Source: Trichoplax adhaerens (lineage: Eukaryota > Placozoa > Uniplacotomia > Trichoplacea > Trichoplacidae). From it: a stretch of DNA of 64,000 bases. The stretch is taken from positions 2,632,462-2,696,461 of the forward strand of contig NW_002060943.1 of NCBI RefSeq assembly GCF_000150275.1, given 5' to 3'. Made by a program: the position numbers and the translations under genes. The notes below the pieces were generated by a model. It saw only the letters and a list, made by a program, of their open reading frames with translations, searched no databases and was not told where the DNA came from. This document shows positions 49,801 through 62,900 of this stretch, one piece after another; within the stretch, counting starts at the first letter, position 1; each line of letters opens with the position of its first letter.

Positions 49801-52706
49801 TATTCAATTATTTCGATAGAGTGTAGATATTCAATTGTAAGCTTATAAAGTACCTACAGTCTACTATATTCCGTTAATGTAGCTACAAATCTTACAAGCA
49901 ATCCCGAATTTCATGTCACCTATTAAGCCTTTATTCCTAAAATTCTCGTCAAGATATACCGTAACTGGTAATAAATCTTATCATACCAGGATGTTGTAAT
50001 CCGGCACTCTTTAAGATAATCAAACATCAAATGTGTTTCTCTATGATATAGTGAACTTGTACATTTTAAATTCTGAAATTTTTCACATATGCTAAATCTT
50101 AAGGTCAAACCGTTTCAACTACCATCATTTTGATATAATGATCATTTTCTGCTGTGAACAGCGATTTTGAATCTCAACATTAACATTTTACCCGAAGATC
50201 TGTATCAGACACTATACCGATTGGTAAGTTAGAGAATCGTAAGCAAACAGCAATACTTTATGGTATATTTTATCAATATTTGTCTACTTCAGCGTCCAAC
50301 ATTAGAAGAAATCAATAAAATTAAACAACATATGAAAAAATCGCCGCAACAACCGCTAGATGAACCAGAAGAGTAAAAGAAATATCAACATACTAATATA
50401 AACTTCTAATAGCGATGCGTGTATATTAATATCATCCACGGAGATGGCTGTCTTTATTTACTAATTATACAACCAGTTATTGTCACAATAAATATTTATT
50501 AATACCGGAATTATAATTCACCGTTTAGAAAATTTTAGGTGCTAATAATTCCCTATTTTATTATGCAGATTTATCATGAAATTGTCTGAAATTCCATTTC
50601 TCAACGAGCGGCTTGCTTATATATGTTATGCTACAAGCTTTGATGACAACTTAACGATGATTAAGGAAATGTTGAAACTTTGCCAGAGTGTGTGCAAGGT
50701 TTGCAGTATACTTAGACTTACAGACAAAAAGATTATGATAGTGCAATAATTTCAAAAGCGAAGAAATTAAGCAATAAAATTGTTTATTTCATATTGAAAC
50801 TTTGATTACTTTCTAGGAATTACGTGAAAGTCTTGGTCTTCGGAAATTATTGTCTGTTGTAAGAACTATTGGAAATCGCATGAATTTAGGTAGCTAACAC
50901 TTAAAATAATATGCAAACCATATAAATTCGAATAATTTTTTCGAGACAAAGAATATATATCTGGCTATGAAAGTTATTCTTAATCATGTACTGTAGCAAA
51001 ACGTCTGCTAGCAGCTTTTAATTAGTACCGTAGAGAAACAAAATGAAATAGATCATGCTAGCAATTACTCTAGCCTAAAAGTAAGAAAGTATTATATATA
51101 AATTGATCCATATACAGTACTGAAAAAATGAAATTAAACTATGGAGATAATTAAAATAGACACACCGTAAATTTTAATCATTTCCTTGAGCAGGCAATTT
51201 ACAAAGAGGAAATGCAGATGGTTTTGATGTTGCAATTTTAACCAAGTTGAAGGATATCCGTAGTCAGGTAGATCATTTGTCAATAAAATAGTATTTTGGC
51301 TCTTTCTATTGAAGATATTCATAAGCGATAGATAAATGATGATTGTATGGAATGGTCTCTTTAGAAGGTCAATTCTTGCGTAAATAAGGTGTAACAGTAA
51401 AACTGGAGTATTCGAAAATTAAAAACTTTTCTGCTATCAATCTTAATTTTTCCTAAATCGAAATTTTGCGATTATTGGTCTACGTATGTTAGATCATTTT
51501 GCGTCGTATACATCTATGATATTTTAAACATTTAAATGTATTACTAAATCCAATTCAATTTAATGAATACTATATTAGCTGTAATTTAACATACGTGTAT
51601 TATTTTTTCAGTATCTATTTCGCAAATGTTATTTATAGTTGCCTTGTTGATAAGTCATATGTCCAATTTCAGGATGGGAAGTCAAATTTATTAGCCTTTT
51701 TAGTGCTTTGGTGTAGACAACATCTCGATAAGGCATGCTATTTAAATATGTAAAATATTTCTAATTATTTAAGTACTACCTGAGTGTTTAAATAGTAATT
51801 TACTTAGTTTTCAATACCTAAGCATGCATCAGTAATGAATGTCAACGATGAGCGGCATTTGAGTTACACATCATGGACCTAGATAACACAGATGCTTACA
51901 CAATGACTCTGCTTTCATTTGAGTCTTATTAGTGCGTTATATTATAATTATTGGCAACGTATAGGAGCTATTATTTCAGAGAGTTAGAATATCGATTACT
52001 GCTTCGTAAATTTAGAAATTTTAATTTTGAAGTATCTCGATAATGTCAGTATATCATTTTATTTCAGGAATTTCAGTTGTCATTACCAGATATAAATCTG
52101 CTATCGAAAGCGTCTCAGTTAGATTTCGATGTCATTAATGAGTTACTAAATAAATTAGATACAGAATTTAAAGGTAAGATATCTTTTAATTTAAAACTTC
52201 GAGATAGTAAATTATAAAAAATAAAGAATTCACCAATAAAATAAAGTTTTTTACACAGATTGCGAGCAAGGGGCTAAGCATATTCTATCTGAGATTTCCT
52301 CTTCCTCTCCTGTTCATAATCAGTTGCACAAGTTTATTAAAAGAGGTTAGCGATATTAAAAAATATAAGAGCTAATAAAGTAAATGTTATAGTTATTAGC
52401 AAGTATTATACCGTATAATTTAAGTGACTGTAACAGCATATTTGTAGCTCAAATTTCATTACTGGTTAAGTATAATTTCATACTATTAACCTAAATAATC
52501 AACTTGTTATTATTATCTTCAATTGAAATTCAGCTGAGAAAGAAATGAAGATATTGCATGATTCCCGAAAAGTAGCTATAAAAGCATACCAAGATCTATT
52601 ATACTTTTATTACGCGAAAGAATATCAAATCAACGAGTACAGTATCAAAGACTTTACGTCAATATTTTGTCAGTTGATGACTCAAATTCGAAACTGTCGA
52701 TATTGA
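46830..52706 (+). CDS. FMN/Cappuccino-type formin (FH1-FH2)
   Basis: Exons: 46746-47225 (first in-frame ATG at 46830), 47389-47536, 47664-47747, 47840-48085, 48203-48271, 48425-48595, 48678-48773, 48987-49059, 49160-49289, 49510-49588, 50162-50223, 50293-50372, 50569-50698, 50817-50889, 51194-51267, 51673-51732, 52068-52173, 52259-52345, 52534-52706. They read as one frame of about 778 residues from that ATG; an upstream exon cannot be excluded because 46746 is preceded by a good acceptor. An FH1 region of proline runs (up to 10) separated by Leu/Gln is followed by FH2: ITLKPIFWKKIRI, TVWQILPEI, LDHKRSQSIGI, EFIMKLSEIPFLNERL, IGNRMN, ADGFDVAILTKLKDIRS, DGKSNLLAFLV. FH2 dimers nucleate and track actin barbed ends, and FH1 feeds profilin-actin. 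No GBD/FH3 is seen, as in FMN/Cappuccino. The GNYMNGG consensus is altered to GNRMNLG. One intron appears to start with GC. Confidence 0.88.
48425..48560 (+). repeat. 27-bp coding repeat within FH1
   Basis: A CCxCCx-rich coding stretch in which the unit beginning CCGCCTCCACCACTA recurs 27 bases apart (48475 and 48502), giving nine-residue proline-leucine repeats. Such codon-level repeats can change length easily and so vary the number of profilin sites. Confidence 0.8.
51733..52067 (+). other. Probable GC-AG intron in the formin FH2 region
   Basis: The exon ends GATAAG and is followed by GCATGC; the acceptor is TTTCAG at 52067. Frame and FH2 alignment (LVLWCRQHLDK then EFQLSLPDINLLSKASQL) both require this boundary. 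In-frame GT alternatives delete conserved residues (GTGCTT at about 51703) or run into a stop. Confidence 0.6.
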
Positions 52707-54737
52707 TCAATAAATCCATAGCCATCTGTTCTAAAATTGATAACGAAGTATTCGAATAATATACTTAGATTGAACATACGCTTACTTATATGAACAATTT
52801 ATCAAACATTATCCCAGAAAGTTTCAAATAGAAATGACAATTTCTGACAAAGAAACCCTTTTGAATGTATACTTGATTAGAACGAATAGACCTAATTAAT
52901 TTTTTGTTTTAAATATATCAAATTAATTAACTGATTCGGTGATTTTTTAAAGTATTAAAAGTATTTTGATTATCAATTAAAATTAAGAAATCATTGTGCT
53001 CATAAACATGATTTTTTACAGTTTTATATAAGTCTATAAAGTAGACAAATAGCAGTTTTTTTGGATAAATTCCATTAAATTTAAAAAATTTTTGCTATTC
53101 AATAAATTAAACATCTTATTGACATAATATTCAGTTCTCAGTTATTGTCTACTTAATTAATATCATAATCTAATTGTTATTAAATGATTATTTTCTAAGT
53201 ACATTATCGTATCTGTCCCCTAAAAGACTATTGACTAGGTACAATTTGGTTTTGGTTAAGTTACGGTAATTAAAATAATTTTCTATGAATGCAATTTCAT
53301 CCACTTTGATGGTTACTTAAATTGTATAAACTCCAGATCGTTATTTCGATAGAATACAGTGATAGTATTCTATATTAGATATAAAATAATGTACTGCGTT
53401 AAATGGTCAAGAGCTGTATACCGCTGCACACCTATTGACACTAACAAATACGCTGATTAAGATAACCTGCTCATAATCATCATAATTTAAAGCTATCGTT
53501 TTCATTCCATTTTTTAATTACCGCGGATGCTATTAATTTATGTATGAAAGAATAGGAGTATGAAGTTCAATGGATAATAACTGAATTATCCAGTTTAGTT
53601 ACGGTGATTAATTTCACTTGAAATTAAGATTGATTAATATTGAATAATAATTATTCGTCTTCAACATTGTTATTTCTTGATGTTTTCAAGTATTTTCCAA
53701 ATCTACTCTTAGATTACAGCATATGATAAATACCACAGAAATGTAGCTTTAAGAAAATATTTGCTGTAGTTTACTGCATGTTGGAAGCCTCGATTAAGAT
53801 TTATTGGAGATTCTAGTCATGGATGATATATATGCATTCTTGACCAGTTTAGATACATGACACTATTGAATATCTTATATAAGTTTTCTGTCTAAGGTAC
53901 ATCGCTAAGGTACTAAACAAGCGTTATTTAAATACGTCATTAATGATTGAATATTCTAGCACAATCTATTAAAATCAAATCAAATTACCGACTATGTAAA
54001 CCAATGTTAAGGATTTTTACATGCTTATATCATATGTTTGAATTAGTAAATTTTAAAGGTAAGTGATATACGTAAATAACTAATTTATTTAATTTAAATT
54101 TTACGCTTATTTTAAATCTTAATATTAATTCCTCAATTTATAACTTGTAATTGACATAGACAATAGCACAGCAGCTGTAAGTAGTGCACATATAATAATT
54201 ATCATGAAATAACCAAGTTTTAATTTTGGAATAGCTAACGTTAGTCAAATCATGACACGATTCAATGCGCATAACTCACATTATCTGCATGATTGAGTAT
54301 AGCTAAGCTTTAATTAAAATCACACGGTGGTACTTGATATATTATAATTTAATAACTAATTTCTAAGAAAGAGAATAAATACAAGATCTATGCTGTAAAA
54401 TGTTCATGTCTTTATAAGAATCCAATATATTTCATTACTTCAGATAGCTATTCATTTATATTATAATTGCATGAAATTATTCAAAATTCTACTGTAGCTG
54501 CTAAATAGGATTGCATATAGGCTCATGTTTAAACATTTAGTCAAACAATAATACATCAACCGGGTAGATATGTTTAATTGAGATTTTACTATCAGAAACA
54601 ACAATTCTTGAAGCGATTAACATTAAAGCTTTGCTTATTTAGGATGCTCTATTATAATTATTTCTGATTGTGATCATGCAGTATTGGATGACGTAAATTA
54701 ACCTAGTCAACTAATAACTAACTTATAATATCTATAA
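52707..54737. other. Convergent intergenic gap, no gene seen
   Basis: An AATAAA lies three bases after the formin stop (52709-52714) and may be its polyadenylation signal. The rest is AT-rich, stop-dense DNA containing the two 3' ends. Confidence 0.55.
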
Positions 54738-56966
54738 TTACAAGGCTACTGATTTGGTATAGCTATGATAACCTCCGTTTTGGTAAAATTTGTCATCATT
54801 AGCTTTGCTCTGACTTTTTTTCCAAAAGTAGATTACCCCTATAAGAAAAAACATCGCTAGAATAACAATTGGAATCCAGTAATAATTAGATAAAAATTGG
54901 GTTATAATAGCTCCAAAAGTTGCTGATACTGCTAGAAATGATTGAGCATAGCTAAAAGTTGGATTGAGAACAAGGTGACAGCGGCCTTTTTGATCGCAAT
55001 AACCTTTCGAATGGGAACATGCTGAACCTCGTAGGACATGCTTTCGACTGGTATTGGTGAATTTGGCTAGTTCTGATATGGCTGAGCATTGACCGAGAGA
55101 GTCTTGACAGCATAATTCACAATCTCTGCTAATATTGGAGCTCTTACACTGACTATAACCATGTTGCAAACATAATGAACCATTACAGTGACCATTTAGG
55201 CAGACTTTATAATCATCAAGACATGTTGTTATGATATTGGGCTTATTTTGAGCTGGTAGACAAGTTGATAAAAGTTGATTGCCGGTACAATGTGATGCAT
55301 AAGTACAAGCTGTTTCTGGAATACAAATGTACTTATCTTTCGTACTGTAGTACATTCCTGTAGCATTGTTATAGCATGGATTGCTAGTAATATTGCAGGA
55401 AATAGTTGATTTAAGTTTGCAAGGAACATACAGAAATCCATTAGGTTGAGTATAAGGTGTATCCTGGATGCGAAGATAGGGTGGGTTACAACAAGGCTGA
55501 TTGCAATGTCCGTAGTAACCACAATCGCATTCTTCACCAGGATCGATGATTCCGTTACCACATGTAGGTACGGGATGATGTTTAAAACAGCCAACTGATG
55601 ACTTACCACGAACTAAGTGAGGTGCAATCTGAGACTTGCTGCATATCGAGAATTCATCATTATTAGGTAAATCGATCGATTCTGATTTTGCCGTCATTAA
55701 GTACAAGCCTTGCTTTTTTGGGCTGCAAGTTGTATTATCTGCAGGATCATGGTCAGCACCATAAGAATGTCCAATTTCATGAGCCCAGACTAAAAGTATG
55801 CGTGCATAGGGCATAATATGCCTACGGAATAAATTACTTACAATCCCGGTATTAAATCCAAGCCTCAAATGAAAGAAAGTACCAAAATAGGAACAAACAC
55901 CAGCATCACCTGGAGTTGGACTTTGGAATGCAATTCCCAATGCACCTCCGCTGAAATTTCGAGCTGATAAAGCAAAAAATAAGCAATAATCGGTGTTATT
56001 TTCAGCAGAAGCGGCTAAGATATAGTCAACTGATGAGCCAATAGTTCCGGAATAAGGATTATTGCTAGCGTAGCGATCGCTAGTTGTGTTAATTTTTAAC
56101 CGTCCGAATAAAACGTTAACCCCATCGCCACGACCGTTACCGTCGAAATCAATTGGACGATACAACTGATTAATTCCTTGTAATAAGATACTGACAGAAA
56201 TGGCCACATTTGATGGAGTGCGATGTAATTCTGTATAGGTATGATCTACATGAATCAAAATATCGCACGCCATCGGTGCACTAGCTGCATTAGCAGTCCG
56301 TTTTATACGTTCATGATCTATGAATTCATCATCAAATTGTAGTCGATTATCCGGATTTGGTCTTAATATATCGAAATATTTATTAGCATTATTCGAAATC
56401 GATCTTGAACTTCTACCTGTTGTCTCTTCATCATTTTTAGAAGTTAAATTTTTAAGCGATATCACATCATTTAATGCATAAATGATAAATTGATCAGTAG
56501 ATACATTTGAAAAGTAAAGTTCAGCAGGCTCAATAAAATAGTGTGTCCGATTGTAACGAATGTGACCCTGAAACGCCCCATTAACATGTAGATAGCCATA
56601 TACATTGGACATAACATTATCAGCGACAAATCCAGTAACAAGGCGACGTCGATTGAATTTATCGTCGTTGTAATTACTTCCATTACTATAAATGATGTCA
56701 AAATCAGAGGAATATAATGTACGGTCAGTGGTGCACTTTAGAATAAACTGTTGTTGATAAGCCGTAAAGTTAATGGTTACCCATGTTGATTCGATTTGTT
56801 GTGGTCGATTATTGATCTTTGGAAATGTAATAACTTCATAATATCGCAACTGCTTATCGATTGGCATAAAATCAGGTCGTGCAGGATAACCTGTAATGCC
56901 ATGGCTTGAAATAAGAGTGAGTACTGTGATTACGATGAATATGGAGTTTATAACCATTTTGGCCAT
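54738..56966 (-). CDS. ADAM10-like transmembrane metalloprotease (intronless)
   Basis: A single-exon 742-residue type I membrane protein. In order: signal peptide (about 1-26), prodomain with GAFQGHIRYNRTHYFIEPAE as in ADAM10, furin-type site RIKR at 220-223, reprolysin-like domain with zinc motif HEIGHSYGADHD at 396-407, disintegrin domain (CGNGIIDPGEECDCG), cysteine-rich segment (VCLNGHCNGSLC, SACSHSKGYCDQKGRC), a membrane helix at about 697-715 and a 27-residue tail ending KSVAL. Glu397 and the three zinc His are intact, so it should be catalytic. ADAM10 enzymes shed surface proteins such as Notch ligands and receptors; the substrate here is unknown. It lacks the long proline-rich tail of vertebrate ADAM10. 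Absence of introns contrasts with intron-rich neighbours. Many NxS/T sites suggest glycosylation. Confidence 0.92.
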   Translation of the reverse strand: MAKMVINSIFIVITVLTLISSHGITGYPARPDFMPIDKQLRYYEVITFPKINNRPQQIESTWVTINFTAYQQQFILKCTTDRTLYSSDFDIIYSNGSNYNDDKFNRRRLVTGFVADNVMSNVYGYLHVNGAFQGHIRYNRTHYFIEPAELYFSNVSTDQFIIYALNDVISLKNLTSKNDEETTGRSSRSISNNANKYFDILRPNPDNRLQFDDEFIDHERIKRTANAASAPMACDILIHVDHTYTELHRTPSNVAISVSILLQGINQLYRPIDFDGNGRGDGVNVLFGRLKINTTSDRYASNNPYSGTIGSSVDYILAASAENNTDYCLFFALSARNFSGGALGIAFQSPTPGDAGVCSYFGTFFHLRLGFNTGIVSNLFRRHIMPYARILLVWAHEIGHSYGADHDPADNTTCSPKKQGLYLMTAKSESIDLPNNDEFSICSKSQIAPHLVRGKSSVGCFKHHPVPTCGNGIIDPGEECDCGYYGHCNQPCCNPPYLRIQDTPYTQPNGFLYVPCKLKSTISCNITSNPCYNNATGMYYSTKDKYICIPETACTYASHCTGNQLLSTCLPAQNKPNIITTCLDDYKVCLNGHCNGSLCLQHGYSQCKSSNISRDCELCCQDSLGQCSAISELAKFTNTSRKHVLRGSACSHSKGYCDQKGRCHLVLNPTFSYAQSFLAVSATFGAIITQFLSNYYWIPIVILAMFFLIGVIYFWKKSQSKANDDKFYQNGGYHSYTKSVAL

Positions 56967-59900
56967 ATCATCAAAACTTGGATATGAAAATTTTAGTTAA
57001 ACAGGAGCAGATTGATGAAATGTGAAAATAGCTGTCCCTGCAATTTTCCTTCTTATTAATAGTATCCCAAATAAATTTTCGTATGTTATTAATATATTTA
57101 TTAATGTTATTATGCTATCAATGCAAAGTAAACAGAATGCTTATTTCCATCAAATTGATGCTAAAATAGAGAAAAATAAAATGACGTCTCACCACCAAGA
57201 GGGTAATTACTTGTTTACCAGTTTAATGCAACCGTTTTAGGTAATAATATTGACGGTTACTATGAAAAGAAAAAATAATCTAGAGGTCAGTATGGATAAC
57301 AAAATGCAATTGAAATGAAATGTTACTATATTGTTACGATGACCAGTCAATTTTATTGGTCAATGATGAAGATGAAAGATTAATTATGAATCAATCTTAT
57401 TACGGTGTATATTTAGCATAATGTTCAAATCGTGCTAAGAAATAAGGAAACAATATCATTACAAATCAAAATCAGGTGGAATCAATTACGGTATTGACTA
57501 TCAAATCTTACATGACAAGAAATAAATTATATAAACAGCCTTATTAAATTGAACATCTGTAGACGATAGATTGGTTAAATTGACATCATTTTTAAGGCTA
57601 ATGACTTACATTTGATCGTTATTAATACGATTAGATCAATTCTGTTTTCTAAGTCACGTTGATAACTTTTCCTACAGTAGCTTTATTTACTCTAATAAAT
57701 AGCTCAATCCTTAACACGTAGTACCTAACCGCTTCCTCTGTAGTTTGGAAAAAGATCTATGTCAATAAACAACTCTTAAATAATTTTTAAACAGATAGAG
57801 GCAGAACTTGAGCTTATGTAATTTTACTAACCGTAATAGGTACAATAGCTAATTATAACTATTATAATGTTATCTATCTTTGGTGGCTAATTATCTATTG
57901 TTAAAGTGGAACGCTCTCAATACAAACGTTAATGGTAGTTGTATTAAGTATTTTTCCTATTTATTTTGTTATGCTAACATTAATTAGCTGATTATTCAAA
58001 ATCACTCTCTTTGATGTTCACCAAACAAATAATGACATGATAATTAAGAGGTCATAAATGCTGTAGTTTTTGGCAAATCTGAACGTTATCTTCGTCAATG
58101 TCGGGAATTAGAAGTAAAAAAGGCCATCAATTAAGACAGATAAAGTAAGAAGAGTTATTTTAACTTCTTCCATGATTCTACAAACTGTATGATTAAACGT
58201 AATATACGGCAGTTATGAGATAAAATAAATGAAATTTCTCTGTTTGAACCATTGATAATTTATTGTAAGATCAGATGCTGGACATGATATTACAGATAAT
58301 TGAAAGCAGTCATTGATTAACCCTAACGGTAATTCGATCGACGCCACTTTCATTAATTTTATCAATAGCTAGACTAATATGTTGATGATCTAAACTTATT
58401 ATCTTTTAGATTGCATGTAATACAATAAGTAAACCTATCAATTTACTAATCCTGTTGATTTATCGCTTAATTCACGGAAAAATAGCGGAATAAGTGGTAT
58501 TTCTGATGCAAGAAATATCGTTAGTTGGTCTTAAGGTCTACGGAAATGTATAAAACTGCCGGTAAGATTGCACATAAGAAACGACATCATCTTTACTCCC
58601 CTGGTGTTGATTCGAGCACGTGATATTTTAAAAGTAATTAAACTTAAAACTTACAGTTACAAACTATTGTGGAATGATATAGTTTCCATTCAATTTATAA
58701 TTCTATATGCTAGTAATTCAACGCTTTAATCCGATTTCATTCTCATAAAAATGCACCTTCGTGGCAGTAAGCAATTCTGTACCTTTTCATAAGTAATTTT
58801 GCCTAAGGCATTAAAACTGTATAAGAGTTCTTTTATTCCTCATACAATATAATAATATATGGGTATAATAATATAGCGAAGATAAAATGGAAGCCGCAAG
58901 TGTTTGTAAAATTAATTCAAATATGAATACAATAGTTGCAAACGTCCAAATCTTCCGGTACAACTACAAGATAGATTTCTAGGACGGAATCACTGTCCAA
59001 GTTTTAGATAAGTATGATGTTGCAAGGGCTACTGCACTACGGTAAGCCTGGTCAAATTGCACGTTGATTTTTTTCCGCATATACAATAAAGCGCAGCTCA
59101 GAATTAAAGAAACATTATCATTATTATTACATAAGTTGTTATTAGATAATTTTCTAGCACTAGTATATTGTAATTTTAGATTAGCTAAAATCACCTTCTT
59201 ATCTTAACATACTAGCCATGCCCCCATACTAATAACTGCATGATCAAGCTAAAGTTTACATTTCTTTACGTTCAATTACAGCATTAATCTTATACAAGAA
59301 ATTATACATGTTACACAAATAAAATAACTAATATTCATATGCTTTTATTATCGGAAAGAATACAAAATAGACAATGTATCCTTTGTTGATCAGATAGAAA
59401 CTTTTATTCCATATTTAAATTAGAAAGTGTACTGTGTACATACTTTATATAAATCTATGCACTATTTACACATCATTGGGACTTTTATATATTTTTGATG
59501 GAAAATAATGTTATGCAAAAAATTTCATCTAATTACTAATTATTAAATGATTACCGTTTCTCTTGCCACATTTTTTCGCAGAAAAAAACTGAATACTCTT
59601 ATATGTATGCTACCTAAGGCTTATTCTAGTAATTGGCTACTAGTTATTGAACCCGTACGCGGTAATTGTTATTTAATGAAGCATATACTATTTCCACATC
59701 CGAATTTTTAAGTGAACATACCGGAATTATTTGTCGCTGTAAACATTACATCTATAAGCCTAAGAGCTTCAGGTTGGGGTCGGATTAGGCGAGCTAAATT
59801 CATTTCGGAGTTTAAATGAGCAGGAAGGAAGTTGTAGGACACAATCTTGTGGATATCAACAAGAGCAAAAGTTAAGTAAATTGTAGCCTGTTAAAATAGC

Positions 59901-62900
59901 TCTTATAGACTGTACTGTACTACTATATGACAGTGTGACACAGAGCTGTTTAATCTTCATTTTTTAGTTATTAGAAGCTACTACAATCTGATATATTTAC
60001 CTCAAAGTATTGCTAGAAAATAATGTAAATATAGTATACCCGTACATCTTAGTCAAGGCTATCTGCAGATTGCTTATTATATCATCTTATTAACTTATAG
60101 TTTAGTTAATTTGTGATTGTAGGAATAATTTTAAAATCATTTATATTGATCCTCTTAACGTAGTATTTTTAAATTTCACGGAGACGAAGTCCAAATAGCT
60201 GCACTAATCAAGATATATTTTATTACAAACAGCCTAGAAATTGCTATAGTATACTTTCTAATTCACAATTTTGTAGTAGCTGTTTGACGCCTTGACCTGG
60301 GTCAATAAGCCTGAATCAGGAGTAAATTCCGATAGACCACATCCATTCTTTACGCTTGTTCATAACTAATAGCAGTATGTCATCACTTTGTAACTGATAA
60401 AGCGTCTCAATTCTATATCGAGCTATTTGTAGTGCAGTCGTATTTACGTATTTTTCCAGTTCGTATACGTATTCATCAAACCGAAATTAGCGTAGTTGAT
60501 AAATTCACTTCGTTTACGTTTTCGCTAAAATTTATTTTGAATGATACATACTGGTGACATTTATCCTCGACTGTTTTGTAACTATCTATCTATTGATTAA
60601 GAAATGAACTGAAAAGATTAGTATTTTAATAGTGATTGAAGATAATTAGGCTATAAAACGGCCTATCATGACAACTACTGACTATATTTATTGGCTCTTT
60701 TTTTATTGCTTTGAAATATAAGAAGCAGAGGTATAAGCGTAATGCTTCCCTTTTAATATCAAGCAATATAGTATATTCGGAATTAGAATTGTAAAGGTAA
60801 TATTGTAACTAATTTTATGATTCTAGATCTATATTAGTGCTTAAAGATTTTATTGTATTAATTTAGATATGAGCTATATTATATAGATTTCGACGTATTG
60901 GTATCAACATGATGATACTTTTACTAGTTTCGATAGATGTCCATAAGTATGATGTTTTGGGTCGGAAGGTGTTAAATAGTAAGCATCGGAAGTAATTCCG
61001 TTATAATTGGTTTTGCTTTTAACTTCAGGCCTTTAATCTTATTTGTAATAATCTCAAAATCAAGCTCAGCCTCATTTAAACAGGATTGCACTCTACATGT
61101 CTATAATATAGCGTTCTGAGCCTAATGTCATAAAGGGAGAACAGAATTGTAGTTAAACAGAGATACTAATCTTTTAAAATAAGTTAGAGCATGCATGTAA
61201 TACAAAATTAATCACGATCAGAACATGATCTGATCTATAATTAATTAGGTATCTAACTGAAATGTATTATCATACTATACAAGGTGTGTTAAGATATTAG
61301 CTGTTAATTGAGCTATACTGCTTTCATTATACAACTAATTTCTCGCTAGTGCATTATGTGCTGTAGTGCCGCATAAATTTTAAGATTCTTTCAGTATTGA
61401 CTAGCTAAGTAATACTCTAGTTATGAGTCCTAAGTACTATAGAAAGTAATAGTAATTTGTATGATGATTCTACAGTCTTAAGTATCAGGATAATTATCCG
61501 GCTTATTTTAGTGTCGTTTCTGGGTTCGATTGATTTTCAAGTAAGGGATTACTATATAGAGAATAGAGAATCTTAGATATATGATTTGTATGGAATTGTG
61601 ATTGATTAAAGTCTGATTATTCAGTTTATCTTAACCACTTTCGACTGTTCTTATGAGGGAGGAGAAGTGATTTACGACGGATCTCCCAGAGCATGGTTTG
61701 CATAGCGGTTTAATAAACCTTTTGAATTTGAAGGCTATATCTATATCGGCTATTCTTATTGTGAGATAGGATAGTGTTTAGCTAATTCTAGCAAATTGAT
61801 CAAATATAAGTGAAGTGTAGTAAGAGAGATCTTATATGTGCATAAATTATTCTTATCACACCAAAGAGTATACCTTAAAAATCATCGTAAGGTAATAGAA
61901 GGTTATCAACCCCTACCGTCTATAAATTAATATAACTTTGAGAACTAATTTTGAAACTGCTAAAACATGGCTATGCATTGTTCATATATTAACGTAATAT
62001 ACAAATTTTTAAGCAATGGCAGCAATTAGTGAATATTGCTATGAAGGAATATATTTCTTATTTTGCCTGTAAAACAGTAAAATATTATTCATATTTAGAG
62101 ATAAAATCAATTATTGAATTGGATATGGAATTATTATAATAATTTTTGACAACAGTCCTATTGATACTAATTGGTATTGCCTTAAAAGTAGAATATTATG
62201 CCGTTACAATAATATATTTGCAGTAATTCTATTCTAATGAAGAATTTTGCCTCTAATAATGGCAGTAAAGTTGTGAGGAACTAAGCTAATACCATAATTT
62301 TTTGATATACATAAATATTACTATCAAGTCTTTGCACTTTATAGGAACCTTGTGCTATTGCGGTAGTTTCTTTCCTCGGAAATTTATAAGATAGCTACGT
62401 AATTCTTAGTAATACAAAATCTGTATAATGTCGTCATAACTTCATAATCCTATTATCTTTGTCTTTCATATACCGTAACCAAAGCATTTATTGACAAATG
62501 TGAGCCGTTGGAAGGTTAAAATTTACAAGGAGCGATAATACAAGCCGTAATTATTACAGTATTTTAATTTCTTATATAGTAATAATAACGCTTACTGACT
62601 GATGAGGACATTTATTTACCTGCCTTACCATTATTAAGCTGGTAATGATTAGCAAAACATATAATCATCCCTAAACCATGTTGATATAATCAGCCGGAAG
62701 TAATATCAACCATGACGTTAATTCGGAACTATTACCACCCTCAATGTCAATATCACCGATAGCTAGCAGAAAAATAAAGTACAAGAGCATTGTAATCGTC
62801 ATAAATAACTGCCTGTTTTACTTATGACTACTATGATAGTAAGATGAAAGTAAGCAAGTGTTTTGTGTTATTTAAGACCTTTATTAATTTGTAGATAGTA

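Noticed and set aside
55229-55609. Overlapping minus-strand frame inside the ADAM10-like gene
   Set aside because: It is a shadow in another frame; the ADAM frame carries all conserved cysteines and motifs.
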